Position numbers and translations under genes: made by a program. Below the pieces are notes generated by a model, which worked only from the letters and a program-made list of their open reading frames with translations, was not told where the DNA came from and searched no databases. This document shows, in pieces, positions 33,862-43,518 of a stretch of 64,000 bases of DNA (its first letter is position 1; each line of letters starts with the position of its first letter). The stretch is from Hyphomicrobiales bacterium (lineage in GTDB: Bacteria; Pseudomonadota; Alphaproteobacteria; Rhizobiales; Rhizobiaceae), in NCBI GenBank assembly GCA_900473185.1, contig UCKU01000018.1, positions 1 through 64,000 of the forward strand, read 5' to 3'.

Positions 33862-34242
33862 TTAATGGAGGGCCTGGAATGCGAAACGTCTGGCAAGCAT
33901 CGCCAGAGGCAAGATCGCAGCCGAGAAAAGCAGGACGATATTGTACCAGCGTGAGTACCACGGAAAAGTGGTGTCGCGCGGGAGCGAGTGCCCTACGCGA
34001 TAACCGAGGATCGCGCCGAACGAATGCCAGGCAAGCACAATCAGCGAGCCGTAAGCGCCAGGGATTGAAAGCTCGACGAAGAGCCAAATCAGGCCCGCTG
34101 ACACCGAAATCCCACCGATAAAATAGGCGATCGCCATCAGGCCGCGACCGAGATAGGCCATCACGACGTCAGGGCCGAACAGCAAACCGATAACGGCGGC
34201 GCAAGCGGGGCGGCGCACACGGAACGCTTCGAAAACCTGCAT
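33862..34242 (-). CDS. Hypothetical membrane protein
   Basis: 126 aa with three or four hydrophobic segments (for example VVMAYLGRGLMAIAYFIGG and IVLLFSAAILPLAMLARR). I do not recognise the family. It is convergent with msrC. Confidence 0.55.
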   Translation of the reverse strand: MQVFEAFRVRRPACAAVIGLLFGPDVVMAYLGRGLMAIAYFIGGISVSAGLIWLFVELSIPGAYGSLIVLAWHSFGAILGYRVGHSLPRDTTFPWYSRWYNIVLLFSAAILPLAMLARRFAFQALH

Positions 34243-34511
34243 GAAAATCCCGGCAAAAATTCTCTGGCTCGCAATTGAGCTTCAGAGGCTGACTTGTCGC
34301 AAGTTGTATCCGATGTCGCGAAAAACGCCAGCCGCCGCCTTGCCGTCGTCAGACGATGAAAGTTGGATGGCCGATCGCAGCAAACTGCACAAATGACGAA
34401 ATTTTGATCGACAGCGCTGTTTTCGGAACTCCGGCCCGGCCTATTTCATTAGCCGACGCTGATATGCGCTGCATTCCGGTGTCGCCGATTATCGGTATGG
34501 GGGTAGATCAA

Positions 34512-34703
34512 ATGTCTCAATTTCGAAAACTGCTGGTCATTGGATCAGCTGTCATTGTGGCAATCATCGCTTCGTCCTGCACGACCAGCTCGGATAGTTC
34601 GATACAAACCGGTTCGATTGGGTATGGCCCCCAAAGCGCCGACTTTGGGCTCCGACCGGCGTGCCTCGGCGGATTTGGCAACGATCGTCCTTGCAGCTAC
34701 TAG
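34512..34703 (+). CDS. Small putative lipoprotein
   Basis: 63 aa. An N-terminal basic residue pair and hydrophobic stretch (RKLLVIGSAVIVAIIASSC) end at a cysteine that fits a relaxed lipobox. The mature part is short and polar with two further cysteines. An upstream in-frame ATG at 34498 is possible. No family recognised. Confidence 0.5.
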   Translation: MSQFRKLLVIGSAVIVAIIASSCTTSSDSSIQTGSIGYGPQSADFGLRPACLGGFGNDRPCSY

Positions 34704-34903
34704 CGAGAGGCGCGGTTCTGCCCCCGGAGGCCCGAATAGGCCCACAGAAAAAAGTGATGCGATAGGACGCAGGACTTTGTGACTGCGAGGCCTCGTATAT
34801 TATTGACAATAAGATAGGTTACGCGAAATCAGTCATTGCCTGATTGTACGAAGCCGACCTCAATTTTGGGGTGGCAGATTTTATAAGTTTTGGGAGATAT
34901 GTG

Positions 34904-35893
34904 ATGGAATATCGTCGTTTGGGAAAGTCGGGTCTGAAAGTGAGCGAGTTCTCTTTCGGATCGTGGGTCACTTTCGGTAAGCAGGTCAATGGCGGCGACG
35001 CTGTCGATCTCATGAAGCTCGCCTACGACAGCGGGATCAATTTCTTCGATAATGCCGAGGGTTACGAGAGCGGCAAGTCAGAAATCGTCATGGGTGAAGC
35101 GCTGAAGTCGCTCGCTTGGAGCCGCGACAGCTACATCGTCTCGAGCAAGGTTTTTTGGGGTGGTCAGAAGCCGACGCAACGCGGCCTGTCGCGCAAGCAT
35201 GTGACGGACGCCTGCCACGCAGCCCTCAAGCGGCTTCAGGTCGACTATCTTGACCTCTATTTCTGCCACCGTCCGGATATTGACACTCCGATCGAGGAAA
35301 CGGTGCGCGCGATGCACGATCTCGTCGCCCAGGGCAAGGTACTCTACTGGGGAACGTCGGAATGGTCCGCACAGCAACTGACGGAAGCCTACGCCGTCGC
35401 CCGTGACTTGCGCATCACGCCGCCGACCATGGAACAGCCGCAATACAACATCTTCGAACGCCAAAAGGTCGAAGCCGATTACCTCCCGCTCTACGACCTG
35501 ATTGGCCTCGGCACCACAATCTGGTCACCGCTCGCCTCGGGCGTCCTGACCGGCAAATACAATGACGGCGTACCGGCCGACAGCCGCATGAACCTGCCGG
35601 GCTACGAATGGCTGAAGGAAAAGTGGTCGACCGACGCCGGCCGTGCCCAGCTCGCCCAGGTTCGCGAGCTTGCCAAGCTCTCGAACGAGATCGGCCTGTC
35701 GATCACCCATCTCGCCCTCCTCTGGTGCCTTGCCAACAAGCATGTCTCGACCGTCATTCTCGGCGCATCGCGTGCAAGCCAGTTACAGGACAATCTCGCG
35801 GCCCTCTCGCACAAGGATAAGGTGACATCAGACGTGCTGGAGCGGATCGACAGCATCGTAGGAAACAAGCCGGAAGCACCGCGTCGCTTCTAG
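34904..35893 (+). CDS. Aldo/keto reductase
   Basis: 329 aa, TIM-barrel NADPH-dependent oxidoreductase of the potassium-channel-beta-like group (MEYRRLGKSGLKVSEFSFG, catalytic-site tyrosine in NFFDNAEGYESGKSE, and LDLYFCHRPD). Catalytic Asp, Tyr and Lys (SSKVFWGG) and the C-terminal ILGASRASQLQDNLAAL are present. ATG 34904 follows GGGAGATATGTG. A terminator follows. Confidence 0.9.
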   Translation: MEYRRLGKSGLKVSEFSFGSWVTFGKQVNGGDAVDLMKLAYDSGINFFDNAEGYESGKSEIVMGEALKSLAWSRDSYIVSSKVFWGGQKPTQRGLSRKHVTDACHAALKRLQVDYLDLYFCHRPDIDTPIEETVRAMHDLVAQGKVLYWGTSEWSAQQLTEAYAVARDLRITPPTMEQPQYNIFERQKVEADYLPLYDLIGLGTTIWSPLASGVLTGKYNDGVPADSRMNLPGYEWLKEKWSTDAGRAQLAQVRELAKLSNEIGLSITHLALLWCLANKHVSTVILGASRASQLQDNLAALSHKDKVTSDVLERIDSIVGNKPEAPRRF

Positions 35894-35946
35894 GCAAGGC
35901 CAAAGGCAGATCGAGCATCTTTGTTCTTATCTTTATTCCAATACAA

Positions 35947-35981
35947 AAATGGCCGGGCCTTTTGGTTCGGCCATTTCATTT
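35947..35981 (+). terminator. Terminator after aldo/keto reductase
   Basis: 9-bp stem AAATGGCCG (35947-35955) with CGGCCATTT (35968-35976), followed by CATTTTT. It may also serve the convergent kinase gene. Confidence 0.8.
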
Positions 35982-36033
35982 TTACTGTGCTTCATTGAGC
36001 GCGCGTCAGAGCAGGAGCTGGCCGCTGTATCTG

Positions 36034-37365
36034 TCACAGGCTGATGGTCACTGTCGTTCCTGTCGGATTGCCTTCGAGAGTTACGCTCCCGCGATGACGC
36101 GTTACGATCTGCTTCACGATGCTCAATCCGAGGCCGGCACCCGTGCTCCGTGGTGTGACCCTGTAGAATGGTTCGAAGACGAGGTCTCGATGCGCTGCTG
36201 GAATTCCGGGACCCTCGTCCGAGACCGAGATTCCTCCGCGTTCGAACACGCGAACCGATATCGTGCCGGTATTTCCGCCGTGGTCGATCGCATTGCGCAC
36301 AAGGTTGCCTATGGCGCGCGACATCGCCGACCGGCTTACCAGCCGATACAGCTCGTCCACTTCACTGTCGAACGAGATTTCATATCCGTTTCTGATGGCA
36401 AGCGGGGCTTGGTCGGCGACGACGTTCCTGGCGACTTCTACCAGGTCGGCTTGTTCATACGGCTCTGGAGACTGCTCGCTCCGTTCGAAGTCAAGCAATT
36501 GCTCCGCCGTCTCCCGTAGACGCCCGATGTCATCCATCATGGTGTCGCGAGTGCTTCCTTCCAGGGTCGTATCGATACGCGTTTGCATGACGGCGATCGG
36601 CGTGCGGAGCTCGTGTGCGGCGTCGATTAGAAAACGTTCTCTGGCTGCGAACTGCTGCTCAAGCCGCTCCAGAACGGAATTGAACGCATGGATAAGCGGA
36701 ACGACCTCGCTCGGAACCCGATCCACTGGCAGCCGGGATCCTGGCTGGCGAGGGTCGATCTCCGGAGCTTTCCGAACGACGTCGCTCAGCCCTGAGAGCG
36801 AACGCCTGACCAGTCGCGGCACGGCGAAGAAGAGGGCGGGCAAGGTAACCGCAAGCAGAGGCACGTAGATCGGATATGTGCCGCCAAGCATCGTGAGGAA
36901 TGTCGACTCGCTCCCGTTGCGGCCGCCATAAAGCACCCGGATCTCGGTCGTATCGATCTCAATGTCGTCGACTGAAGCGGGCTCCGGGCTACTTGCCAGC
37001 GTGCCACGAATGTCGGCGTCCTTGATAAGCGGCACGAACTTTGCGAGCTGCATGTACGGAGGTGGAATATTTCCATATGCGACCGCCGTTCCGTCCGGGG
37101 CTGCGGCGTAGAAAAAGAGATTGGTATTGTCATTCTTCAACGCTGTGAGCTGGTCGCTGTCTTTGATGCGAAGCCCTCGTCCAGGTTCGTAGCTCAAGGA
37201 TCCTTTCAGAGCGTTCAGAAGCCGGTGCTGCAGACCGACGTTCGGAGAAAGAATCATCGCCCCATAGATGCACAGCCCGACGATCACCAATGCCGTGATG
37301 ACGACGAATAGCAGGCTGAGCTGCCAGCTCAGTCTCCACCACAGCGACGTATTCGGAAATCGCAT
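36034..37365 (-). CDS. Two-component sensor histidine kinase
   Basis: 443 aa. Two membrane helices (about 14-36 and 180-200) bracket a periplasmic sensor of roughly 140 residues. The H-box AAHELRTPIAVMQTR, N-box VRNAIDHGG and G-box DEGPGIPAAH are all intact. ATG 37365 shares one base with the regulator stop. The signal is unknown; the layout resembles QseC/TctE-type kinases. Confidence 0.9.
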   Translation of the reverse strand: MRFPNTSLWWRLSWQLSLLFVVITALVIVGLCIYGAMILSPNVGLQHRLLNALKGSLSYEPGRGLRIKDSDQLTALKNDNTNLFFYAAAPDGTAVAYGNIPPPYMQLAKFVPLIKDADIRGTLASSPEPASVDDIEIDTTEIRVLYGGRNGSESTFLTMLGGTYPIYVPLLAVTLPALFFAVPRLVRRSLSGLSDVVRKAPEIDPRQPGSRLPVDRVPSEVVPLIHAFNSVLERLEQQFAARERFLIDAAHELRTPIAVMQTRIDTTLEGSTRDTMMDDIGRLRETAEQLLDFERSEQSPEPYEQADLVEVARNVVADQAPLAIRNGYEISFDSEVDELYRLVSRSAMSRAIGNLVRNAIDHGGNTGTISVRVFERGGISVSDEGPGIPAAHRDLVFEPFYRVTPRSTGAGLGLSIVKQIVTRHRGSVTLEGNPTGTTVTISL

Positions 37366-38036
37366 CAATGTTCCTTCAGCAGATATCCGACCCCGCGGAT
37401 GTTGTGGATGGAAACGCCGGCGTCCGCGTCAGTTAGGCGTTTTCTCAGTCGCGACACATGAGCGTCCAGCGCGTTGGATTGGATCGTCTCCTCGTAATTG
37501 TAGATTTCGGTTTCTAGCGCCGATCTGAGGACGGTCTTACCTTTTCGCTTCGCGAGGGTAACGAGCACCATCAGCTCTCGACGAGGCAGGTCGAGCTGCA
37601 GTTCGCCGACCATGACGTCCATCCGGATCGGATCCACGGTCATCCGTCCTGCTACTATGGACGGCTCCGCCAAGGCCGACGGGCGTCGCAATAGCGCGCG
37701 CAGTCGAGCGAAAAGCTCCTCCATCAGAAACGGCTTGCCCAGATAGTCGTCAGCGCCGAGGTCCAGGCCCGCGACCCTTTCGTTCGGTTCGTTTCTGGCA
37801 GTGAGGACGATGACCGGGGTTACGACGCCGGAGCTTCGTAGCCAAGGGATGAATGTGATGCCGTCGCCGTCTGGCAGACGTCTGTCGAGCACGATCGCAT
37901 CGTAGGTCTGTTGTCGCGCCAGTTCGATTGCATCCCCAAGAAGAGCGGTGTGGTCCACCGCTACGCCCTTCTTAGTCAGCGAGGCCGCAATCGCTTCCGC
38001 CAGCCTTGTCTCGTCTTCGACCAACAGGATCTTCAT
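37365..38036 (-). CDS. OmpR/PhoB-family response regulator
   Basis: 223 aa. The receiver domain has phospho-acceptor D51 (IVLDRRLPDGDG), acidic VEDE at 6-9 and lysine in LGKPF. The C-terminal winged helix contains RRELMVLVTLAKRKGKTV and SNALDAHVSRLRKRL. It is first in an operon with its kinase. Confidence 0.93.
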   Translation of the reverse strand: MKILLVEDETRLAEAIAASLTKKGVAVDHTALLGDAIELARQQTYDAIVLDRRLPDGDGITFIPWLRSSGVVTPVIVLTARNEPNERVAGLDLGADDYLGKPFLMEELFARLRALLRRPSALAEPSIVAGRMTVDPIRMDVMVGELQLDLPRRELMVLVTLAKRKGKTVLRSALETEIYNYEETIQSNALDAHVSRLRKRLTDADAGVSIHNIRGVGYLLKEH

Positions 38037-38345
38037 GTCTCGCCCACCTTTCCGATCCTATGTTCACGACGACCATTGCGACAGGATTACGGCGTGAGCG
38101 TTTCGAACGAGGGGAGTCATGGGTCGCCGCGAGTTGGATAAACGAGATCGCAGGATCGTGCGCCTTTCGCCGCAAGAGCAATAGCCATTACTCGTTCCAG
38201 AGGTGATCTGGGTCTGGCAAATCCCAGGAGATTGCCAATCGCCTCTGAACAGAAAACTCCAGGCGCCTGCGCGCCTGGAGTTTTTTCTGATCGGTCTGTT
38301 TTGAAGGAAATCGGACTTCCGTCCGAGCGGATTTTCCCGAAGAAA
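38037..38345. other. Intergenic region with nrdJ terminator
   Basis: 309 bases between the response regulator start and the nrdJ end. It must hold the two-component promoter near 38040-38120. Apart from the hairpin at 38253-38286 I see no gene. Confidence 0.5.
38253..38286. terminator. Strong terminator after nrdJ
   Basis: Perfect 14-bp stem (38253-38266 with 38271-38284) with a 4-nt loop and T runs on both strands. It terminates nrdJ on the minus strand and would also block rightward transcription. Confidence 0.88.
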
Positions 38346-41300
38346 TCAGCTGCAGCCGCTCGTCGCCCCGCATGTGTCGCACTTCTCGCAGGTGCCGTTA
38401 CGGACCATCGTGAAGTTCTGGCACTCGCTGCACATGTTGCCCGTGTAGCCCTGCATGATCGAGCGGGCGCGGCGTTCGGCTTCCATCTTCTTGGCTTCCG
38501 TCTTGGCGGATGCAGCATCGGCTGCGGCCTTGTCGGAGAAGAGAGCGGTTGCCTCGGTGCCGGTTTCCTCGATCACCTCTTCGGCGATTTCCTCGGCCAG
38601 TTCCTTGGCGCGCTCCTCATAGTCGCGCTTGAAGGCGACGATTTCGGAGGTGGAGACGGCTACTGTCGGCTCCAGCTTGCGGGCTGCTGCCCCCGCAAAA
38701 GAGGTCACCGAGCCGATCGAAGAGGCGCGGGCAGGGGCTGCCGTTGCCGCGCCCTTGGGCTCGCTGGCCTGGCGTTCGCCGCCGGTGCCGGGAACGAGCG
38801 TCGGCTTGTAGCCGCGGGTCCAGCCGGTGGAGAGCAGGTTCGTCTTGCCTTCCTGGATGCCCTTGCCGAGCGCAGTGTTGGAGAAGTCCGACGTATCGAC
38901 ATGGGCAAGATCGTGACGGCCGAGATAGGAAACGGCGAGTTCGCGGAACACGTAGTCGAGGATCGACGTGGCGTTCTTGATCGCGTCGTTGCCGATGACG
39001 ATGCCGGCCGGCTCGAACTTGGTGAAGGTGAAGGCCTCCACATATTCTTCCAGCGGCACGCCATATTGCAGGCCGAGCGAGATGGCGATGGCGAAGTTGT
39101 TCATCATCGCGCGGAAGGCGGCGCCTTCCTTGTGCATGTCGATGAAGATCTCGCCGATACGGCCATCACCGAATTCGCCGGTGCGCAGATACACCTTGTG
39201 TCCGCCAACGGCAGCCTTCTGGGTGTAGCCCTGGCGGCGGTTCGGCAGCTTCTCGCGTTCGCGGGAAACACGCTCGATCACGCGCTCGATGATCTTCTCG
39301 GTGACCGTCACGGCCTGCGCCGCTGCCGGCTGCTGGATCAGATCCTCAAGCGCATCCTCATCACTCTCGTCTTCGATCAGCGATGCGTTGAGCGGCTGCG
39401 AGAGCTTCGAGCCGTCACGGTAGAGGGCGTTCGCCTTCAGGCCGAGCTTCCAGGACATCATATAGGCGTTCTTGCAATCGTCGACCGTTGCCTCGTTCGG
39501 CATGTTGATCGTCTTGGAGATCGCGCCGGAGATGAAGGGCTGGGCAGCCGCCATCATACGGATGTGGCTTTCAACCGAGAGGTAACGCTTGCCGATCTTG
39601 CCGCACGGATTGGCGCAATCGAAGACCGGCAGATGCTCATTCTTGAGGAACGGCGCGCCTTCCAGCGTCATCGCGCCGCAAACGTGGATATTGGCAGCCT
39701 CGATGTCCTTCTTCGAGAAGCCGATATGGTCGAGCAGGCTGAAGCTCATATCGCTGAGCTGCTCGTCGGAGACCTTCAGAGTGGTCTTCAGGAAGTCGGC
39801 GCCGAGCGTCCACTGGTTGAAGACGAACTTGATGTCGAAGGCGCTCTTGAGAGCCGCATTGACGGCTTCCACCTTCTCGTCGGTGAAGCCCTTGGCCTTC
39901 AGCGTCGAGGGGTTGATGGCCGGTGCCTGGTTCAGGTTGCCGTGGCCGACTGCATAGGCTTCGATCTCGGCGATCTGGCTTTCGGAATAGCCGAGCGTGC
40001 GCAGCGCATCCGGAACGGCACGGTTGATGATCTTGAAGTAGCCGCCGCCGGCGAGCTTCTTGAACTTCACCAATGCGAAGTCAGGCTCGATGCCGGTCGT
40101 GTCGCAATCCATGACGAGGCCGATCGTGCCGGTCGGTGCGATGACCGAGACCTGCGCATTGCGGTAGCCATGCTTTTCGCCGAGTTCGAGCGCCCTGTCC
40201 CAGGCCGACATTGCATGGGCTGCAAGATCCTGATCCGGGTTTTCCGAATGGATCAGCGCGACCGGGTTCACAGAGAGAGCCTCATAGCCGGTATCTTCGC
40301 CGTGGGCGGCGCGGCGATGGTTGCGGATGACGCGCAGCATGTGCTCGCGGTTCGGCGCGAAGTTCGGGAACGGTCCGAGTTCGGCAGCCATTTCGGCGGA
40401 TGTCGCGTAGCAGACGCCGGTCATGATCGCCGTCAGCGAGCCGGCAATGGCACGGCCCTCGGCGCTGTCGTAGGGGATACCGGTCGACATCAGCAGGCCG
40501 CCGATATTGGCGTAGCCGAGGCCGAGCGTGCGGTATTCGTAGGAAAGTTCGGCGATGCGCTTCGACGGGAACTGCGCCATCATGACAGAGACTTCGAGCA
40601 CGATGGTCCACAGACGAACGGCATGTTCGTAGTCGCCGATATTGATGCGCTTCGTGGCCTTGTCCTTGAACTGCAGCAGGTTCAGCGAGGCGAGGTTGCA
40701 GGCCGTGTCGTCGAGGAACATGTATTCCGAGCACGGGTTCGAGCCGCGGATCGGGCCGCCGGCCGGCGACGTGTGCCAGTCGTTCATCGTCGTGTTGAAG
40801 TGGATGCCCGGATCGGCCGATGCCCAGGCGGCATAGGAAATCGTTTCCCAGAGGTCGCGGGCCTTCAGCGTCTTCATGACCCGGCCGTCCTTGCGGGCGG
40901 TCAGGTTCCAATCGCCATCTTCCTCGACAGCACGCAGGAAGTTGTCCTTGATCGAGACGGAGTTGTTGGAATTCTGGCCGGAGACGGTGAGATAGGCTTC
41001 CGAATCCCAGTCCGTGTCGTAGGTCTTGAACTCCATATCCTTGTAGCCCTGGCGGGCGAACTGGATGACGCGCTGAACGTAGTTTTCCGGAACCTGGTCC
41101 TTCTTGGCAGCGCGGATTTCGCGCTTCAGGGCCGGGTTCTTGGCCGGATCGAAGCAGTCGCCATTGTCGCCTTCGCAATTGACGCAGGCCTTCATGATCG
41201 CCTTCAGATGCTGGGCGACAACCTTGGAGCCGGTCACGAGAGCGGCAACCTTCTGCTCTTCCTTGACCTTCCAGTTGATATATTCCTCGATATCCGGATG

Positions 41301-42158
41301 GTCGATGTCGACGACGACCATCTTGGCCGCGCGGCGCGTCGTGCCACCAGACTTGATGGCGCCGGCAGCGCGGTCGCCGATTTTCAGGAAGCTCATCAGG
41401 CCGGAAGAGCGGCCGCCACCGGAAAGCTTTTCGCCTTCGCCGCGCAGCATGGAGAAGTTGGAGCCGGTGCCGGAGCCGTACTTGAAGAGGCGCGCTTCAC
41501 GCACCCAGAGGTCCATGATGCCGCCTTCGTTGACGAGGTCGTCTTCAACGGACTGGATGAAGCAGGCATGCGGCTGCGGATGTTCGTAGGCCGACTTGGA
41601 CTTGGTGATCTTGCCGGTGAAGGGATCGACGTAGAAGTGGCCCTGGCCGGGACCATCGATGCCGTAGGCCCAGTGCAGGCCGGTGTTGAACCACTGCGGC
41701 GAGTTCGGGGCAACGCGCTGCGTGGCGAGCATATAGGCAAGCTCATCCTTGAACGCTGCTGCATCTTCCTCGGAAGAGAAATATCCGCCCTTCCAGCCCC
41801 AATAGGTCCAGGTGCCGGCGAGGCGATCGAAGACCTGGCGCGCATCGATTTCCGAGCCGGTCTGTTCGTCCTTCGGCAGATCCTTCAGCGCAGCGTCGTC
41901 GGCAACGGAGCGCCACAGGAAGGAGGGGACACTGTTCTCCTCGACCTTCTTCAGGCGGGCAGGGACACCGGCCTTGCGGAAATATTTCTGCGCCAGAACG
42001 TCGGTGGCAACCTGGGAAAACTGCGCGGGAACTTCAATGTTTTCGAGGCGGAAGACGATCGAGCCGTCCGGGTTCTTGATCTCGCTCGTCGCCTTGCGGA
42101 ATTCGATATCCGCATAGGCGCCCTGACCAGCCTTCGTAAACCGACGTTCGATGCGCAT
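38346..42158 (-). CDS. nrdJ: Adenosylcobalamin-dependent ribonucleotide reductase (class II)
   Basis: NrdJ (1270 aa) makes deoxyribonucleotides using coenzyme B12, independent of oxygen. It contains RGSNPCSEYMFLDDTACNLASL, SVIAPTGTIGLVMDCDTTGI and a C-terminal zinc-ribbon-like CSECQNFTMV and CEKCDTCG tail. ATG 42158 (MRIERRFTKAGQGAY) follows AGAGGTT. The frame is open to 42266 without homology. An NrdR-like box lies 152 nt upstream. Confidence 0.97.
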   Translation of the reverse strand: MRIERRFTKAGQGAYADIEFRKATSEIKNPDGSIVFRLENIEVPAQFSQVATDVLAQKYFRKAGVPARLKKVEENSVPSFLWRSVADDAALKDLPKDEQTGSEIDARQVFDRLAGTWTYWGWKGGYFSSEEDAAAFKDELAYMLATQRVAPNSPQWFNTGLHWAYGIDGPGQGHFYVDPFTGKITKSKSAYEHPQPHACFIQSVEDDLVNEGGIMDLWVREARLFKYGSGTGSNFSMLRGEGEKLSGGGRSSGLMSFLKIGDRAAGAIKSGGTTRRAAKMVVVDIDHPDIEEYINWKVKEEQKVAALVTGSKVVAQHLKAIMKACVNCEGDNGDCFDPAKNPALKREIRAAKKDQVPENYVQRVIQFARQGYKDMEFKTYDTDWDSEAYLTVSGQNSNNSVSIKDNFLRAVEEDGDWNLTARKDGRVMKTLKARDLWETISYAAWASADPGIHFNTTMNDWHTSPAGGPIRGSNPCSEYMFLDDTACNLASLNLLQFKDKATKRINIGDYEHAVRLWTIVLEVSVMMAQFPSKRIAELSYEYRTLGLGYANIGGLLMSTGIPYDSAEGRAIAGSLTAIMTGVCYATSAEMAAELGPFPNFAPNREHMLRVIRNHRRAAHGEDTGYEALSVNPVALIHSENPDQDLAAHAMSAWDRALELGEKHGYRNAQVSVIAPTGTIGLVMDCDTTGIEPDFALVKFKKLAGGGYFKIINRAVPDALRTLGYSESQIAEIEAYAVGHGNLNQAPAINPSTLKAKGFTDEKVEAVNAALKSAFDIKFVFNQWTLGADFLKTTLKVSDEQLSDMSFSLLDHIGFSKKDIEAANIHVCGAMTLEGAPFLKNEHLPVFDCANPCGKIGKRYLSVESHIRMMAAAQPFISGAISKTINMPNEATVDDCKNAYMMSWKLGLKANALYRDGSKLSQPLNASLIEDESDEDALEDLIQQPAAAQAVTVTEKIIERVIERVSREREKLPNRRQGYTQKAAVGGHKVYLRTGEFGDGRIGEIFIDMHKEGAAFRAMMNNFAIAISLGLQYGVPLEEYVEAFTFTKFEPAGIVIGNDAIKNATSILDYVFRELAVSYLGRHDLAHVDTSDFSNTALGKGIQEGKTNLLSTGWTRGYKPTLVPGTGGERQASEPKGAATAAPARASSIGSVTSFAGAAARKLEPTVAVSTSEIVAFKRDYEERAKELAEEIAEEVIEETGTEATALFSDKAAADAASAKTEAKKMEAERRARSIMQGYTGNMCSECQNFTMVRNGTCEKCDTCGATSGCS

Positions 42159-42744
42159 GTTCTTAACCTCTTGTTGGCACCCGAAAGGGCGCAAAATTCC
42201 CGTCCTGCTACGCGTTGTCCCCTTCGCGCGGCCAGTGCTCGTTCCGTCTTGTGACAGGATTGTCATCCGGAGATGATTTTCCTGTATCTTGTGGTGAGGC
42301 TGGCTGCAAACACTAAATATAGTGTTAACAGCTTATTTTTACCAGTCCCCGATGTCGCTTTTTGAGGCCAGAAATAAGGCGCAGAAATGCCTTCGGACGT
42401 CACCGCCCTTGGCGGTCCAACACCCTGATTCCGCGTTCAATTTTCCTTGGAAGAACCGGTCTCGTTACCTCCGGTTCAGTCGCCGCCGCAACATCTGAAA
42501 CATTAAGTTTGAAACCGCTGATTCCGTCAAGGGGTGGAACGTAACCGAATGCTAACCACAACATCTTGTGGATGCTGTTGTGAAGACTGGGGAAAGTCCG
42601 GGGAAGCCTGAAAATACAAGGGCTTGCGCCGCTGCTCGGGCAAGGGAAAGGCCGCAATGTTAAAAAAATCGGCTGCGGCAAAAGTTAGGATGGCTTTTAC
42701 GACGCAAATGCGCATGGCGATTCGTTGAAGGAAATCAGCACTTT
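42159..42744. other. Intergenic region upstream of nrdJ
   Basis: 586 bases without a credible gene. Seen here: a GCGCCC/GGGTGC hairpin close to the nrdJ ribosome-binding site (42177-42192), the NrdR-like box(es) at 42280-42325, and a palindrome CCACAACATCTTGTGG at 42556-42571 of unknown use. No B12-riboswitch core was found. Confidence 0.5.
42310..42325. promoter_or_regulatory. NrdR-like box upstream of nrdJ
   Basis: ACACTAAATATAGTGT closely matches the palindromic NrdR consensus (ACAC-wATAT-GTGT type). A weaker partner, TCCTGTATCTTGTGGT, lies at 42280-42295, centres 30 bp apart, close to the usual three-turn spacing. NrdR would repress nrdJ when dATP is high. Confidence 0.7.
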
Positions 42745-43335
42745 CTAGAGGGCGTCGATGGCAATCGTGACGGTCGCCGTGCCGATCGGCTTGCCCGCCT
42801 CGTCGGTGATCACGAAGCTTGCCTGAGTCTCGAGAAGCTGGGTCAACTCGTCGCGCTCAGCCCGGCTGATATAGACCTCCTGCGAACCGCGGGCAAAGGT
42901 TTGGAGAAACTTGTCCTCATCGCCCTGCCAGTAGTCCGTCGTGATGGTGCTCTGGCCGACATTCAGCCCATGACAGTCGGTGACAAAGAATTCGAGGATC
43001 GTTCCCTGCGAATCATCCTGTCTCGATTTGAGATAATGCGAGACGGATTTTTCCATCAGTGCCTTGACCATCTGGAAATCGCCCTGGGCGACCTCCGCCT
43101 GGTAGGTTTCGTCCAGGACCCGCATGTCCATCTCGCTGACATCGCCGAATTTGGCGTTCTGCTCCTCGATCGCCTTCATGACAACCGGAGCCTCGACCAT
43201 CGGCCGGACGAGCGTTTCGACATATTCACGCACGACGCCGATATAGGCCGGTTCGGCCCCGGCAGGCGTATAAGGAAACAGACAGCCGATCAGCCCGAAG
43301 GCCGCTGCCGTTCGAATCTTGCCCCAGCATGCCAT
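42745..43335 (-). CDS. Exported protein, possibly a stand-alone PDC sensor domain
   Basis: 196 aa with an N-terminal export signal (AAAFGLIGCLFPYTPAGA). The GC at its centre could be a lipobox. The mature part has a long helix (EYVETLVRPMVEAPVVMKAI) and the segment FVTDCHGLNVGQSTITTDYWQGDEDKF, which resembles PDC/Cache sensor domains, but there is no output domain. Role unknown. Start ATG 43335 chosen to keep the signal peptide. Confidence 0.6.
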   Translation of the reverse strand: MACWGKIRTAAAFGLIGCLFPYTPAGAEPAYIGVVREYVETLVRPMVEAPVVMKAIEEQNAKFGDVSEMDMRVLDETYQAEVAQGDFQMVKALMEKSVSHYLKSRQDDSQGTILEFFVTDCHGLNVGQSTITTDYWQGDEDKFLQTFARGSQEVYISRAERDELTQLLETQASFVITDEAGKPIGTATVTIAIDAL

Positions 43336-43518
43336 TGCGCTTCCCCAACCGCATTCAGCCCCACTTTGCATCCGGCCTCTACGACCGGTAGTTGCCTGAG
43401 TCTATGCTAATAAAATAAAACGGACGTTACCGAGCAGGGGCTGGAATCCGCTATCGGGGAGACAAATATTGGGACAATTTTCGGTCGTAAAACCGGAGGT
43501 TGCTCGCGTCTTCAGCTG

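Noticed and set aside
38232..42254. A 1340-codon open frame on the plus strand opposite nrdJ
   Set aside because: It runs antisense to a clear class II reductase, has no recognisable domain, and its length is a product of high-GC codon bias in the real gene.
42159..42400. Cobalamin riboswitch before nrdJ
   Set aside because: No B12-box or conserved core was visible; only a short hairpin and NrdR-like sites.
42556..42571. CCACAACATCTTGTGG as a second NrdR box
   Set aside because: It is about 246 bp from the clear box, far beyond normal spacing, so it is left as an unexplained palindrome.
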